Part shown: one piece after another, positions 4,632 through 5,195 of the stretch
Numbering within the stretch: the stretch's first letter is position 1
Layout of the letters: every line of letters begins with the position of its first letter
NCBI GenBank assembly: GCA_964502465.1
Contig: CAZCWX010000370.1
Coordinates: forward strand, 1 to 5,195
Direction of reading: 5' to 3'
Origin: CAZCWX01 sp964502465
GTDB taxonomy: Bacteria; Desulfobacterota; Binatia; Bin18
Length of the DNA: 5,195 nt
The notes under the pieces: model-generated
What the model was told of the DNA's origin: nothing
What the model saw: only the letters and a program-made list of their open reading frames with translations
The model's database searches: none
Program-made: the position numbers and the translations under genes

Positions 4632-5177
4632 GAGCAACAAAGCAGTGAGGAAGCCCCGCAACATCTCCTCGACGCTTCCCTCTCGTGGCATCACCAGTGA
4701 AGAGTTCATCAGTTGCCAGACTACGGTTCCCTGCGTAGACACCCCAAAGCAAAAATGTTCTTGTCGCGGTCCTGTGTCCTGAGCCGTGTCAGACTTGGTG
4801 ACAACTCGTACGGTGGGGGCCAGTAAATCTGGACGAAAGGGAAGCGCGACGTGAATTTCAAATTCGATGGTTTGGCTTTCCCACTCCAGGCCTTTTAAGC
4901 TTATCAGTGTCCCCCGGCGCATGTAGGTCGAGGTTCCCTGTGGACTCCGAGCATGAGACAGCAAGGTCAGATGGGGGAAATGCCCGGTATGCTTGAGTGC
5001 CTGCACCAAGATCTCAAGGGTTTGGACGACTTGATCCATTCCTTTGACCCATACATTCTCGGCCTGAGCCTGGTTCATAAGCCCAGCCTGGTGCCGCTGT
5101 TCCTTTGCCCGTGCCTTTTGCTGGACGGTCTCTGCCATCTGCTTCGCCCACTCGGCAAGGGGCTGGGTCGTCTCCAT
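4623..5177 (-). CDS. Conserved-looking hypothetical protein, helical N-terminus plus beta-rich domain
   Basis: I do not recognise this 184-residue protein. The start is taken as ATG 5177-5175, because AAGGAG (5190-5185) lies 7 nt before it; the ATG two codons upstream would have only a 1-nt spacer. Residues 5-62 are rich in Ala, Gln, Lys and Glu and look helical, possibly a coiled coil. A short linker follows, then alternating hydrophobic strands at about 67-74, 89-96, 102-111, 122-127, 141-147 and 151-157, and a final amphipathic helix (about 168-183). There is one cysteine (143) and no signal peptide or membrane segment, so it is probably cytosolic. The pattern suggests a compact sandwich or barrel behind a helical oligomerisation region; that is inference. 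It converges on infA, with 41 bp between the stop codons and no evident terminator. Codon use looks like its neighbours, which supports a real gene. Confidence 0.75.
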   Translation of the reverse strand: METTQPLAEWAKQMAETVQQKARAKEQRHQAGLMNQAQAENVWVKGMDQVVQTLEILVQALKHTGHFPHLTLLSHARSPQGTSTYMRRGTLISLKGLEWESQTIEFEIHVALPFRPDLLAPTVRVVTKSDTAQDTGPRQEHFCFGVSTQGTVVWQLMNSSLVMPREGSVEEMLRGFLTALLLIE

Positions 5178-5184
5178 GAGCATT

Positions 5185-5190
5185 CTCCTT
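5185..5190 (-). promoter_or_regulatory. Ribosome binding site of the hypothetical gene
   Basis: On the minus strand AAGGAG is followed by a 7-nt spacer and ATG at 5177, preceded by an A-run. It favours the 5177 start over 5183. Confidence 0.75.
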
Positions 5191-5195
5191 TTTTC

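Noticed and set aside
5178..5183. An ATG at 5183 could start the minus-strand hypothetical gene.
   Set aside because: AAGGAG would be only 1 nt away; the ATG at 5177 has a proper 7-nt spacer.

Overview
The window reads as an ordinary chromosomal stretch of a bacterium, probably Gram-negative, with base composition around the mid-50s % GC by eye. Genes are compact, Shine-Dalgarno sites are clear for several of them, and one core gene starts with TTG. The mix of a GtrB/DPM-like glycosyltransferase, a QueG-like Fe-S protein, a glycine-tailed RRM protein and a solitary infA would suit a deltaproteobacterium-like or candidate-phylum lineage. That placement is inference; no rRNA or other phylogenetic marker was read. 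There are no mobile elements, tRNA genes, rRNA genes or CRISPR arrays.

Layout. (1) Positions 1-881 (+) hold the 3' part of a family 2 glycosyltransferase with two C-terminal membrane helices, which enters from the left edge. (2) Positions 872-1873 (-) hold a second, different family 2 glycosyltransferase. It converges on the first with a 10-bp tail-to-tail overlap. (3) Positions 1874-2014 form a divergent control region with two back-to-back sigma70-like promoters and a perfect 12-bp palindrome. (4) Positions 2015-3585 (+) form a probable two-gene unit: truA (tRNA pseudouridine synthase A, TTG start) and, after a 56-bp gap, a QueG-like 4Fe-4S protein. Both start codons are preceded by related copies of a short GC-rich intergenic element. 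(5) Positions 3750-4097 (+) encode a small RRM RNA-binding protein with a 17-glycine tail. A strong intrinsic terminator lies just before its ribosome binding site. (6) Positions 4300-4581 (+) encode translation initiation factor IF-1 with an unusual arginine-rich N-terminal extension, preceded by a leader with mutually exclusive hairpins. (7) Positions 4623-5177 (-) encode an unrecognised 184-residue soluble protein with a helical N-terminus and a beta-rich remainder.

How the parts fit. The left end belongs to envelope or lipid-linked glycan synthesis. The middle and right are RNA- and translation-centred: a tRNA modification enzyme, an Fe-S relative of a tRNA modification enzyme, an RNA-binding RRM protein and IF-1. 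No defence system, cluster or clearly novel machine is visible. The parts most worth checking are the terminator trapped inside the RRM gene's leader, the IF-1 extension with its structured leader, the shared leader element, and the unknown gene at the right edge.
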